A stretch of 48,957 bases of DNA, taken from the NCBI GenBank assembly GCA_023435435.1, contig JAEYRW010000008.1, positions 1 through 48,957 of the forward strand, read 5' to 3'. This DNA comes from Bacillota bacterium (GTDB taxonomy: Bacteria; Bacillota; Clostridia; Christensenellales; Aristaeellaceae). A program made the translations under genes and the position numbers. The notes below the pieces were generated by a model. It was not told where the DNA came from and did not search any database. It worked only from the letters and a program-made list of their open reading frames with translations. Of the stretch, positions 33,492-41,951 are shown piece by piece (the stretch's first letter is position 1; every line of letters begins with the position of its first letter).

Positions 33492-34127
33492 ATGCGCGTC
33501 ATCGATATTTCCATGACAGTCAGCGGGGAGATGCCCGTTTACCACGATTCGCCGGCCAAGCGCCCCGTCCACACGGTGGACAAGCGCATTCCCCCCGACA
33601 AGATCAACGAGTCCTCGCTTTCCATGGGCCTGCACACCGGCACGCATCTGGACTCGCCCTTTCACATGATTGAAGGCGGCTGGCCCACCGAATTTCTGCC
33701 GCTTGATCGGCTCATCGCGCCTTGCCGTGTGCTGGACCTCACGCATGTTAAAAAAGGGATCACCCGGGAAGACCTTCAGGCGCTGGACATCCGTGAAGGG
33801 GATTTTCTACTGTTCAAGACGCGCAATTCCTCCGAAGACCGGTGGCGGGAGGACTTTGTGTACCTTGAAAAAACCGGCGCGGCCTATCTGGCGGACGCGC
33901 GCGTCAGCGGCGTAGGCACCGACGCCCTCGGCATTGAGCGCGCACAGCCCGGACACGAGACGCATATCGCGCTTTTGCGGAACGAAATCATCATTCTGGA
34001 GGGGCTCAGGCTTGGACACGTGGCGCCGGGACGGTACCTGCTCATCGCGCTGCCGGTCAAGATCAGGGACGCAGACGGCGCGCCCGCCCGCGCCGTGCTG
34101 ATCGAGGGTGCGCTGCCGGGCGCGTAG
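33492..34127 (+). CDS. Cyclase-family metal hydrolase (kynurenine formamidase-like)
   Basis: 211-residue protein of the putative cyclase family (PF04199). The metal-binding motif HTGTHLDSPFH covers residues 48-58 (His48, His52, Asp54, His58), and the later AYLADARVSGVGTDALGIE is also family-typical. Members hydrolyse N-formylkynurenine or related cyclic amides and esters. No tryptophan-breakdown gene is near, so formamidase activity is uncertain. TAGGAGGG precedes the ATG. Twenty bases behind zwf, possibly co-transcribed. Confidence 0.85.
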   Translation: MRVIDISMTVSGEMPVYHDSPAKRPVHTVDKRIPPDKINESSLSMGLHTGTHLDSPFHMIEGGWPTEFLPLDRLIAPCRVLDLTHVKKGITREDLQALDIREGDFLLFKTRNSSEDRWREDFVYLEKTGAAYLADARVSGVGTDALGIERAQPGHETHIALLRNEIIILEGLRLGHVAPGRYLLIALPVKIRDADGAPARAVLIEGALPGA

Positions 34128-34133
34128 CGCCTC

Positions 34134-34162
34134 TGGAAAAGCGCGGCCCGCCATGCTATAAT
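34134..34162 (+). promoter_or_regulatory. Promoter of the hydrolase/acyltransferase unit
   Basis: TGGAAA (34134-34139), 17-base spacer ending CATGC, perfect TATAAT (34157-34162). Confidence 0.65.
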
Positions 34163-34208
34163 GTTGGAAAACAAAGCCAATTGCCCTTACGACCGCCGAA
34201 AGGAAAAC

Positions 34209-35123
34209 ATGGCCAGATTTCTGTCGACCCTCCTGCGCGCGCAGATCGCGCTCATTAATCCACTGCTCAAACGAATGGACATCGGCGCCTTGCGCAAGCT
34301 CCAGGACGCCCTCGGGACGCTGGGCACGAAATCGCTGGCGGGCGAGGTGACATACCGGGACGTGGAGGGCTTTCCGTTTCAGGCCGCTTGGGCGGAGCCG
34401 TCTGCGCCCGTCCCCGGCGAGGCGATTCTGTACCTGCACGGCGGCTCCTACACGGCGGGCACCCTCGCGTACGCCAAGAGCTTCGGCGGCGTGCTGGCCG
34501 AGAAAACGGGATACCGCGTCCTCTGTCTCGGATACCGCCTCGCGCCCGAGCACCCCTACCCCGCCGCGCTGGAGGACGCGCTGGCCGCGTACGAGTACAT
34601 TCTTTCGCTGTACGCGCCGGAGAAGATCACCCTCGCCGGAGAATCGGCGGGCGGCGGGCTTTGTTATTGCCTGTGCCTGGCGCGCAAGGGGTTGGGCCTT
34701 TCACAGCCCGCGCGCATCGTCGCGCTCTCCCCATGGACCGACCTGACCATGTCGTCCCTCCCGGACGAGGAAGCGGCGCACGACCCCATCCTGATCGCGG
34801 AGAGGCTCGCCCACAGCGCGCGCATGTACGCCGGGGAAAGCCTCGCCGAGCCCACCGTGTCGCCGCTTTTCGGCGACCCAACCGGCCTCCCGCCCTCCCT
34901 CATCATTGCGGGCACGGACGAAATTCTGCTTCCCGATTCGACGCGCATGGCGGAACGGCTCCGGGCCCATGGCTGCGTCTGCACGCTGCGCGTGGAGCCC
35001 GGCATGTGGCACGTGTATCCGCTCTACCCGATCCCGGAGGCAAAGGAGGCGCTCGATGGCATGCGCGCCTACATTGTGGGCGAAGGCGAGGTGAACCGCG
35101 TTGTCCCGGAAGACAAGCCATGA
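34209..35123 (+). CDS. Alpha/beta hydrolase of the HSL type
   Basis: 304-residue esterase/lipase of the hormone-sensitive-lipase group. The oxyanion motif HGGSY lies at residues 77-81, the nucleophile Ser146 in AGESAGGG, the acid in GTDEILLPDS (about 237) and the histidine in PGMWHVYPL (about 268). AAGGA precedes ATG 34209; the frame is open farther upstream without a site. Its end overlaps the next gene's TTG start by 23 bases. Likely removes or transfers an acyl group together with the acyltransferase behind it. Confidence 0.87.
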   Translation: MARFLSTLLRAQIALINPLLKRMDIGALRKLQDALGTLGTKSLAGEVTYRDVEGFPFQAAWAEPSAPVPGEAILYLHGGSYTAGTLAYAKSFGGVLAEKTGYRVLCLGYRLAPEHPYPAALEDALAAYEYILSLYAPEKITLAGESAGGGLCYCLCLARKGLGLSQPARIVALSPWTDLTMSSLPDEEAAHDPILIAERLAHSARMYAGESLAEPTVSPLFGDPTGLPPSLIIAGTDEILLPDSTRMAERLRAHGCVCTLRVEPGMWHVYPLYPIPEAKEALDGMRAYIVGEGEVNRVVPEDKP

Positions 35124-36393
35124 AATACCCGCGTGGATGAAGCTTGACAACGCGGCGAAAATCTACCCGCCCGCACGCACGCGCGGCTGGACGGCCATGT
35201 TCCGTCTGTCCGTCACGCTGACGGAGCCGGTGGACCCCGCCGCCCTTGAAAGGGCGCAGGAGGCGGTTCTCAAGCGGATTCCCACCTTCGCGTACCGGCT
35301 GCGCCGGGGCGTATTCTGGTATTACTTCGAGCACATGCAGGGCGCGCCCCAGCTTCAGCGGGATGTGGGCAACCCGCTGGTGCGCATGGACCTCAACGAA
35401 AACGGGCACTTCATGTATCGCGTGCGCTATTACGGGCGCAGGATCGCCGTGGAATTTTTCCACGCGCTCACGGACGGCACCGGCGGGATGAGCTTTTTGC
35501 TCACGCTGGCGGCGGAATACATGCGCGTGAAATACGGCCTGGACATCCCGGCGGCGGGGCCCATCCTGGACACCCGCGACGCGCCCCTGCCCGAGGAGAT
35601 GGAGGACAGCTTCCTGAAGCACGCCCGCAACGTGGGCGCAAGCCGCGCGGAGCGCCCGGCCTACCACGCCAAGGGCACCCCGGAGCACACCCACTTTCTC
35701 AACATCACCACGGGCATCATGCCCCAGGCGGCGGTGGTCGCCAAGGCCAAGGAGCTGGGCGTGAGCGTCACCGCGCTGTTTGCGGCGCTGCTCATCGACA
35801 GTCTGCAGCAAATCCAGTTCGCGGACCCGCGCAGGCGCAAGCGCCGCCTGCCCGTGAAAGTGCTCGTGCCGGTGAACCTGCGCCGCTTTTACGGCGCGAA
35901 GACCCTGCGCAACTTCGCCTCCTACGTCAACGTGGGCGTCGACAGCCGGTACGGCAGGTGGGCGTTCCCCGAAATCCTCAACGCCGTGAAGCACGCCATG
36001 GGCCTTGAAATCTCCGAAAAGACGCTGAACGCGCGCATGTCGGCCAACGTGAACGCGGAAAAAAACCTCCTCGTCCGGGCCATGCCCCTCGTCCTCAAGG
36101 CGCCCTTTTTGCGGGTCATGTTCATGCTCCAGGGCGACCGGTACAACTCCACCACCCTGTCCAACCTCGGCGAGGTGGTTTTGCCCGAGGCCATGCGCCC
36201 CTACGTCGAACGGTTGGACTTCCTTCTGGGCGTTCCGGTAAGCAACCCCGTCACCTGCGCCTGCGTGAGCTACGGCGGCAGCGTGTACCTGAATTTTTCC
36301 CGGCGGACGCGCGAACCGGACATCGAGCGCGCGTTCTTCACCGCCCTTGTCAAAATGGGCGTCCCCGTCAAGGTGGAAAGCAACCGGAGGTGA
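35101..36393 (+). CDS. Condensation-like (alcohol acetyltransferase family) acyltransferase
   Basis: 430-residue protein with the CoA-dependent acyltransferase fold. The active-site motif HxxxDG is present as His121-ALT-Asp125-Gly126, and the structural stretch near 325-350 (LQGDRYNSTTLSNLGEV) fits the second half of the fold. The TTG start at 35101 has GGCGAGGTG ahead of it and includes the usual N-terminal block before KLDNAAKIYPP; an ATG at 35137 has no ribosome site. Transfers an acyl chain to an alcohol or lipid; exact substrates unknown. Middle gene of a three-gene unit. Confidence 0.82.
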   Translation: MSRKTSHEIPAWMKLDNAAKIYPPARTRGWTAMFRLSVTLTEPVDPAALERAQEAVLKRIPTFAYRLRRGVFWYYFEHMQGAPQLQRDVGNPLVRMDLNENGHFMYRVRYYGRRIAVEFFHALTDGTGGMSFLLTLAAEYMRVKYGLDIPAAGPILDTRDAPLPEEMEDSFLKHARNVGASRAERPAYHAKGTPEHTHFLNITTGIMPQAAVVAKAKELGVSVTALFAALLIDSLQQIQFADPRRRKRRLPVKVLVPVNLRRFYGAKTLRNFASYVNVGVDSRYGRWAFPEILNAVKHAMGLEISEKTLNARMSANVNAEKNLLVRAMPLVLKAPFLRVMFMLQGDRYNSTTLSNLGEVVLPEAMRPYVERLDFLLGVPVSNPVTCACVSYGGSVYLNFSRRTREPDIERAFFTALVKMGVPVKVESNRR

Positions 36394-36397
36394 AACC

Positions 36398-37102
36398 GTG
36401 TCATACTGCGTTCATTGCGGCGTGGAGCTCGCGCCGTCCGAGAAGGAATGCCCCCTGTGCGCGACCCCCGTTCTCGACCCGAGCCGGACGCCCGAGGCCG
36501 TTGAAAGGCCGTATCCCGACCGGCTGGAGACCGTCAACACGCACATCGACCACCGCTACGGCGCGCAGCTGGCCACGCTGTTCCTCGCCATCCCGCTGGC
36601 GGCGGTTCTGATCCTGAACATTTTGATTTCAAAGCGCATCACCTGGTCAAGCTACGTGCTCGGCGCGGGCGCGTGCCTGTGCCTGTGGGTAATTCTGCCG
36701 TTCTTCCTCGATGTGAAGAAGCCCTACCTCTACATTGCGGTGGACATTCTGTCCGCCTCTGCCTACCTCGGGCTCATCGCATGGCGCACGGGCGGCATGG
36801 ACTGGTACTCCTTCGTCGCCCTGCCACTGACGCTTCTCGCGGGGCTTGCGGCGATCCTGTGCGTGTACGTGGCCCGGCGCAGGCGGATGCCGGTGCTCCA
36901 CCGGGTGACGAGCATGATCTGGCTGGGGGGCGCGTCGCTGGTGGGGCTCGAGGCGCTCATTGACCTGTATGCCCAGCGCGCGGTTCATCTCGAGTGGTCG
37001 ATTTACACGCTCATCTCCCTGGGCGCGTTCGGCGCGAGCTTTCTGATCATCGAGCGCAATCCGCGGCTGAAGGCGGACATCAAGCGCCGATTGTATCTGT
37101 GA
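36398..37102 (+). CDS. Zinc-ribbon membrane protein (DUF6320-like)
   Basis: 234-residue protein. A zinc ribbon opens it: Cys-x2-Cys in YCVHCG and Cys-x2-Cys in KECPLCAT within the first 25 residues. Six to seven hydrophobic helices follow from about residue 60 to 225. GTG start is preceded by GGAGGTG and lies four bases past the acyltransferase stop. The arrangement alpha/beta hydrolase, condensation-like acyltransferase, zinc-ribbon membrane protein recurs in Clostridia as I recall; the function is not known. Possibly an envelope lipid-modifying unit. Confidence 0.8.
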   Translation: MSYCVHCGVELAPSEKECPLCATPVLDPSRTPEAVERPYPDRLETVNTHIDHRYGAQLATLFLAIPLAAVLILNILISKRITWSSYVLGAGACLCLWVILPFFLDVKKPYLYIAVDILSASAYLGLIAWRTGGMDWYSFVALPLTLLAGLAAILCVYVARRRRMPVLHRVTSMIWLGGASLVGLEALIDLYAQRAVHLEWSIYTLISLGAFGASFLIIERNPRLKADIKRRLYL

Positions 37103-37132
37103 CGCCCGGGCGTAATCAATTATTCACGGGAA

Positions 37133-37160
37133 TTGAGCCGAAACCGCATATTCATATGTT
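37133..37160 (+). promoter_or_regulatory. Probable promoter of the DEAD-box helicase gene
   Basis: TTGAGC (37133-37138), 16-base spacer, TATGTT (37155-37160). A 12-base palindrome ACGCCCGGGCGT (37102-37113) lies just before it. Confidence 0.45.
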
Positions 37161-37198
37161 ATTGTGGTAACGGAAAATAAAAAAGACAGGAATTCAAA

Positions 37199-38503
37199 AT
37201 GACCTTTCAAGAAATGAATCTCATCGCCCCGCTTTTGCAGGCGGTCAAGGACGCCGGATACGAGGCGCCCACCCCCATCCAGCAATCCACCATTCCCCTG
37301 GCCCTTTCGGACAGAGACATTCTCGGCTGCGCGCAGACCGGGACGGGCAAAACCGCCGCGTTTGCGCTGCCGATTCTTCAAAAACTGGCTCCGGCGGCAC
37401 ACGCCCCGCGCTTTCGCCCCATCCGCGCCCTGATTCTGACCCCCACGCGGGAACTGGCGCAGCAGATTTACGACTGCATTCTCTCCTTCGGCTCGCGCAG
37501 GCTTTCGCTGCGCGCCGCGGTCATCTACGGCGGCGTCAGCCAGGTTCATCAGGTGGAGGCGCTCAAGCGCGGCATCGACATTCTCGTGGCGACGCCGGGC
37601 CGCCTGAACGACCTCATCGGGCAGAACCTCATCCGTCTGGACGGCGTCGACACGTTCGTGCTGGACGAGGCGGACCGCATGCTCGACATGGGCTTTATCC
37701 GGGACGTCAAGAAGGTTATCGCGCTTTTGCCCAAGAAGCGGCAGACCATGTTTTTTTCGGCCACCATGCCGCCCGAGGCGGAGGAACTGGCCATGCAGAT
37801 CCTGCAAAGCCCCGAGACGGTAAAGGTAAACCCCGTCACGCGGCCCGTCGACAGCGTGGTACAGAGCCTGTATTACGTGGACAAGGTCAACAAAAAGCAC
37901 CTGCTCGCCCATCTGCTCAAGCAAAACGGCTTCGAGAGCGCGCTGGTCTTCGTCAGGACCCGCCATGGCGCGGATCGGGTGGTGCGCGAGCTTGCCCGGG
38001 AGGGCATCCGCTCCTTGGCGATTCACGGCTCCAAATCCCAGGGCGCCCGCCAGACGGCGCTGACGAGCTTCAAAAAAGGCGAGATCAAGACCCTCGTCGC
38101 CACCGACATCGCCGCCCGGGGCATCGACATCACGGGGCTTCCCCATGTCATCAACTATGATTTGCCGGACGAGCCCGAGGCGTACATTCACCGCATCGGG
38201 CGCACGGGCCGCGCGGGCATGCGCGGCGACGCGGTCAGCTTCTGCTGCATCGACGAGTTCAAGAATCTGCGCGCCGTCGAGGCCCTGATCGGAAAACGCA
38301 TCCCCACAAAGGAAAGCCCCTGGCCCATGGAGGTCACTGAGCCCACCAAGCCCGCGAAGCAGACGGGACAGCGCGGAGGGGCGCAGTCGGTCCCGAAAAA
38401 GCTGAACATGCGGGGCGAGCCGCTGGAACCGCACCGCGGGCGAAGCCGCTTCGCGCCGGCCTCTCACGACAAAAGGCGCTCCCGGGACGCATCGGGGAAA
38501 TAA
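37199..38503 (+). CDS. DEAD-box RNA helicase (RhlE-like)
   Basis: 434-residue ATP-dependent RNA helicase. In order: Q motif GYEAPTPIQQ, motif I AQTGTGKT (about residue 45), Ia PTRELAQQ, DEAD box LDEADRMLDMGF (about 158), SAT (about 191), then motifs V and VI (ATDIAARGID, HRIGRTGRAG). The C-terminal 60 residues are basic and low in complexity, typical of RNA-binding tails. AGACAGGA precedes the ATG. Followed by a clear terminator. Works in ribosome assembly or RNA turnover. Confidence 0.93.
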   Translation: MTFQEMNLIAPLLQAVKDAGYEAPTPIQQSTIPLALSDRDILGCAQTGTGKTAAFALPILQKLAPAAHAPRFRPIRALILTPTRELAQQIYDCILSFGSRRLSLRAAVIYGGVSQVHQVEALKRGIDILVATPGRLNDLIGQNLIRLDGVDTFVLDEADRMLDMGFIRDVKKVIALLPKKRQTMFFSATMPPEAEELAMQILQSPETVKVNPVTRPVDSVVQSLYYVDKVNKKHLLAHLLKQNGFESALVFVRTRHGADRVVRELAREGIRSLAIHGSKSQGARQTALTSFKKGEIKTLVATDIAARGIDITGLPHVINYDLPDEPEAYIHRIGRTGRAGMRGDAVSFCCIDEFKNLRAVEALIGKRIPTKESPWPMEVTEPTKPAKQTGQRGGAQSVPKKLNMRGEPLEPHRGRSRFAPASHDKRRSRDASGK

Positions 38504-38518
38504 GTTCATGTGCAGTTT

Positions 38519-38543
38519 AAGCGGCGGCGACGCCGCTTTTTTT
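38519..38543 (+). terminator. Terminator of the helicase gene
   Basis: A 7-bp stem (AGCGGCG/CGCCGCT) with a four-base loop is followed by a run of T to 38543, 16 bases after the stop codon. Confidence 0.8.
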
Positions 38544-38669
38544 GCGGGCGCGCGGGTCTTTCGCCAAACGTGTCCCTGACCATCGCCTACGACAGCGCGG
38601 GGAGGTCTGGAGCGCACAAAAATTCAGAAATCCGGGTCTCTGTTTTCCTGCAAACATCCCCCGGCAGGC

Positions 38670-38698
38670 GTGACAGCGCGCGCGCGTCATGCTATAAT
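38670..38698 (+). promoter_or_regulatory. Promoter of the tcdA-like operon
   Basis: GTGACA (38670-38675), 17-base spacer ending CATGC, perfect TATAAT (38693-38698). Confidence 0.7.
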
Positions 38699-38734
38699 CA
38701 TACCTGTATCACAGGAATGGGGCTTGATGAAAGC

Positions 38735-39466
38735 ATGCTGACACAGTTTTCCCGGTCGGAACTTCTTTTGGGCGGAGAGGCCATGGAACGCCTGGCGCAA
38801 AGCCGCGTGGCGATCTTCGGCCTGGGCGGCGTGGGCGGCGCGGCGGCGGAGGCATTGGTGCGCGGCGGCGTGGGCGCGGCGGAGCTGTTCGACAACGACC
38901 GCGTCTGCCTGACGAATCTCAACCGGCAGATCGTCGCCACCCACTTGACCATCGGTCAGTACAAAACCGAGGCCATGCGCGCGCGGCTCCTCTCCATCAA
39001 TCCGGAGGCGGAAGTGGTCTGCCGCAATCTGTTCTATCTGCCCGAAACCGCGGATCAGGTGGATTTCGCGCAATACGACTACGTCGTCGACGCCATCGAC
39101 ACCGTCTCCGCTAAAATCGACATCGTCGCGCGCTGCGCCGCCCTTGGCGTTCCCGTCATCAGCGCCATGGGCGCGGGCAACAAGCTCGACCCCGCCGCCC
39201 TGCGCGTGGCGGACATCTACGAAACGAAGGTCTGTCCCCTGGCGCGGGTCATGCGCCGGGAGCTCAAAAAGCGCGACGTCGAAAGGCTGAAGGTGGTCTA
39301 TTCGGAGGAGGTTCCGCTCTCCCCCCGCACGGACGCGGAAACCGACGGCGGCGCCAGACGGGCGGTTCCGGGCAGCGTATCTTTCGTTCCGCCCGTGGCG
39401 GGGCTCATCCTGGCGGGCGAGGTCATCAAGGACCTCTGCGCAAAAGACAGAGAGGCGCGCATATGA
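38735..39466 (+). CDS. tcdA: tRNA threonylcarbamoyladenosine dehydratase-like E1 enzyme
   Basis: 243-residue ThiF/E1-type enzyme. The nucleotide loop GLGGVGGAAAEALVRGG (from residue 28), FDNDRVCLTNLNRQ and the catalytic-cysteine region YETKVCPLARVMRREL match TcdA, which turns t6A37 of tRNA into its cyclic form at the cost of ATP. The ATG at 38735 gives the family's usual start (MLTQFSRSELL); one at 38717 directly behind AGGA is an alternative. Ends in an ATGA overlap with the next gene. Confidence 0.88.
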   Translation: MLTQFSRSELLLGGEAMERLAQSRVAIFGLGGVGGAAAEALVRGGVGAAELFDNDRVCLTNLNRQIVATHLTIGQYKTEAMRARLLSINPEAEVVCRNLFYLPETADQVDFAQYDYVVDAIDTVSAKIDIVARCAALGVPVISAMGAGNKLDPAALRVADIYETKVCPLARVMRRELKKRDVERLKVVYSEEVPLSPRTDAETDGGARRAVPGSVSFVPPVAGLILAGEVIKDLCAKDREARI

Positions 39467-40755
39467 GTCAGGGAGAGTTGCTTTTTGGGTATTCCGAGGC
39501 GGACATCACCCCGGAAGGGCCGGTGACCACCGTCGGCTTTGGGCGCGGGGACGAAATGTCGCGCGGCGTGCTTCACAGCCTGTCGGCACAGATCGCCGTG
39601 TGGCGGCTTGGGAACGATGTCTGCTGCCTCGCCGCCATTGACCACATCGGCTTTTCCAAAAAGCACTCAAACGCGCTGCGCGATGGAATCGGCGCGGCCT
39701 TGGGCGTGCCCCGCGAAAAGGTCATGCTCTGTTTTTCGCACACCCACGCGGGACCCAACGACAGCGTCGAGGCGGCATGGTTTTCCGCGGCGCGCGCAAA
39801 AATCGAGCGCGCCGCCGGAACGGCGCACGCCGCCATGGGGCCGGTTCGCGCGGCGTGGGGAAACGCGGCGGGGGACATCGGCCTCAACCGGCGGGCGGAG
39901 AGCGAGCGGCTGGACAAAAGGATCGGCATTCTGCTGCTCTCGGACTCCGAGACAAACGCGCCGAGGCTGCTGCTTCTCCGGCTCACCGCCCACGCGAATG
40001 TGCTGAAGGCAGACAATTATTTCATTTCTCCGGATTACTTCGGCGCGGTGCGTGACACCCTTGGCGAAAAATACGGATGCCCGGTGATGGCGACCCAGGG
40101 CGCTTCCGGGGACGTTTCGCCCAAATACTTCCGGTCGCGCCTCACGCCGCCCGACGCGGCGGACGCGCGCTTCGTCCGCGCCGAGACGGCGCTTTCCGAC
40201 ATGGCGCAGGCCGTTCTGAACTGCGCCGGACCGGTGATCGACGCGCTTTCCCCGCAGAAAGTCCGCCGCCTCGCCATGGGTTCGCGCACAATCACCCTCA
40301 TGGCCGACGTGCCGGACGAAGCGCGCGCCCTTGCGGTCGCGCGGGAGGCCCAAACTCTCTGCGGCATCGACCCGGCCGGATGGCTCTTCGAGGTTAAGCG
40401 GCTCAACGAAGCGGGCATCCGCGCGCAGCGGGAGGACGTCGAAGCGCAATTTTTCCGGCTGGGAGACGGCTGTCTGTGCGGCGTACCCAACGAAATCATG
40501 TGCGACTTCTCGCTGCGCGCGGCGCACATTTTGCGGGACGAATTCTTTTATTTCGGCGGGTACACCAACGGCTGCACGGGCTACTTTCCCACGGAGGCGG
40601 AATTCGACAAGGGCGGATACGAGGTCTACTGGTCGATGCTGGTCTACTACATTTACTTTGACCGCGTGTTCCCCCTGCGCCGGGAGACCGCGTCGGAGCT
40701 CGTCGATTTTGTCGCAAAAAGCGCGCCGGACTTCGACGCGCGCGGAATGACTTGA
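39463..40755 (+). CDS. Neutral/alkaline ceramidase-like protein
   Basis: 430-residue protein resembling the N-terminal domain of neutral ceramidases: GYSEADITPEGPV at the start, the metal-site stretch CFSHTHAGPND (about residues 90-100) and TQGASGDVSPKYF (about 207-219). It lacks a signal peptide and the C-terminal immunoglobulin-like domain of secreted ceramidases, so it is probably a cytoplasmic amidohydrolase with another substrate. Translationally coupled to the tcdA-like gene through ATGA, although no shared function is known. Confidence 0.78.
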   Translation: MSQGELLFGYSEADITPEGPVTTVGFGRGDEMSRGVLHSLSAQIAVWRLGNDVCCLAAIDHIGFSKKHSNALRDGIGAALGVPREKVMLCFSHTHAGPNDSVEAAWFSAARAKIERAAGTAHAAMGPVRAAWGNAAGDIGLNRRAESERLDKRIGILLLSDSETNAPRLLLLRLTAHANVLKADNYFISPDYFGAVRDTLGEKYGCPVMATQGASGDVSPKYFRSRLTPPDAADARFVRAETALSDMAQAVLNCAGPVIDALSPQKVRRLAMGSRTITLMADVPDEARALAVAREAQTLCGIDPAGWLFEVKRLNEAGIRAQREDVEAQFFRLGDGCLCGVPNEIMCDFSLRAAHILRDEFFYFGGYTNGCTGYFPTEAEFDKGGYEVYWSMLVYYIYFDRVFPLRRETASELVDFVAKSAPDFDARGMT

Positions 40756-40776
40756 AATCGGAGGTGAAAGGACCCT

Positions 40777-41337
40777 GTGGACACATCCGCCCTGAACCTG
40801 ATCTTCAGGCGCAGAAGCATCCGCGCCTACAAGGACACACCGGTGGAGCCCGAGAAAATCGAGCTGCTCCTCAAGGCGGCGATGGCCGCGCCCTCCGCCT
40901 GCAATTCGCAGCCGTGGGAGATCATCGTCACCACCGAGGAAGACATCCTCGCGGAGATCCGGGAAGCCCTCCCCATGGCGCGCTATCCCGCGCCGTGCGC
41001 CATCACCCTGTGCGGAAACACTCATCTCTGCCGGAACACCAAGTCCATGTGGGTGCAGGACTTAAGCGCGGCAATGGAAAACCTGCTGCTTGCCGCGACG
41101 GCCCTCGGGCTAGGCTCCGTCTGGATCGGCGTGTACGGCGTGGAGCCGTTCGTGAAAAAGGTCGCGAAGATCATGAATCTCCCGGATCACATCGTGCCCC
41201 TGGGCATCGCCTACGTGGGCGAGCCGGACGAGGAAAAGGCGCCGCGCACCCAGTACGACGAAACGCGCGTCTACCGCGGCAGGTACGACCCCGCGCGCAA
41301 GCACAAAGCAAGGCCCAAGGACCTAAAGCACAGGTGA
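40777..41337 (+). CDS. Nitroreductase-family flavoprotein
   Basis: 186-residue FMN-dependent oxidoreductase. RRRSIRAYKD and APSACNSQPWE near the N-terminus bind FMN phosphate and define the family; GLGSVWIGVYG near residue 110 and the VPLGIAYVGEP stretch follow. GTG start, with GGAGGTGAAAGG ahead. It lies 21 bases behind the ceramidase-like gene. Natural substrate unknown. Its stop codon lies within a hairpin shared with the convergent GNAT gene. Confidence 0.88.
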   Translation: MDTSALNLIFRRRSIRAYKDTPVEPEKIELLLKAAMAAPSACNSQPWEIIVTTEEDILAEIREALPMARYPAPCAITLCGNTHLCRNTKSMWVQDLSAAMENLLLAATALGLGSVWIGVYGVEPFVKKVAKIMNLPDHIVPLGIAYVGEPDEEKAPRTQYDETRVYRGRYDPARKHKARPKDLKHR

Positions 41338-41355
41338 CGCGCTACGCGCCTGTGC
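41328..41355. terminator. Hairpin shared by the convergent nitroreductase and GNAT genes
   Basis: GCACAGG (41328-41334) pairs with CCTGTGC (41349-41355), with CGCG/CGCG as an inner stem. It spans both stop codons. No T-run on either side, so termination strength is doubtful. Confidence 0.4.
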
Positions 41356-41932
41356 CGGGCACCCACGCCTCGTTGAGCAGAACCATGTGAATGTGATCCT
41401 CCCACGCGCCGTTGATCCGGAGGTACTTCCGGCCGACGCCCTCGTCGCGGAACCCCAACTTCTCCACCACGCGCAGGGAACGGGCGTTGCGGGGCAATAT
41501 GTTGGCCTCGATCCGGTGAAGCCCGTATTCCCCGAACATGATCTCAATGCCCTTTTCAAGCGCCTCCGTCATGTAGCCGCGATTGATCTCGCCCCCGTCC
41601 AGCTTGTAGCCCAGAAAGCACGAGAGGAACGCGCCGCGCACAATGTTGCTGAAGCAGATCGTTCCGATGGTCCTCTCCCCGTCTCCCTTTTTGAAAATCC
41701 ACAGCCGGAGCATGTGCCCTTCGAGCATTTGCCCACAGTCCGCCGCGAGCTGCGCCGCGTGATAGGCCGGTGTATAGAAATCCGCGCTCCGCACGGGCTC
41801 CCATTCCTCGAGAAACGCGCTGTTCCGCAGGTAATAGTCGAGCACCAACCCGGCGTCGACGGGTCTGAGGGACCTCAAAATCAGCCGTCCGGTCTCAAAC
41901 GCGCGCGGCGCGGTTTCGTACTTGCAATCCAT
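41342..41932 (-). CDS. GNAT acetyltransferase, RimJ/RimL-like
   Basis: 196-residue acetyltransferase of the RimJ/RimL type. Typical parts are ETGRLILRSLRPVDAGLV at the start, GYKLDGGEINRGYMTEALEKGI (acetyl-CoA loop region) and NARSLRVVEKLGFRDEG before the end. The ATG at 41932 has AGGTGG five bases before it; a GTG at 41941 behind AAAGGA is the alternative. Ends convergently with the nitroreductase gene four bases away. Acceptor unknown. Confidence 0.87.
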   Translation of the reverse strand: MDCKYETAPRAFETGRLILRSLRPVDAGLVLDYYLRNSAFLEEWEPVRSADFYTPAYHAAQLAADCGQMLEGHMLRLWIFKKGDGERTIGTICFSNIVRGAFLSCFLGYKLDGGEINRGYMTEALEKGIEIMFGEYGLHRIEANILPRNARSLRVVEKLGFRDEGVGRKYLRINGAWEDHIHMVLLNEAWVPGTGA

Positions 41933-41951
41933 GGATTCCACCTGTCCTTTC

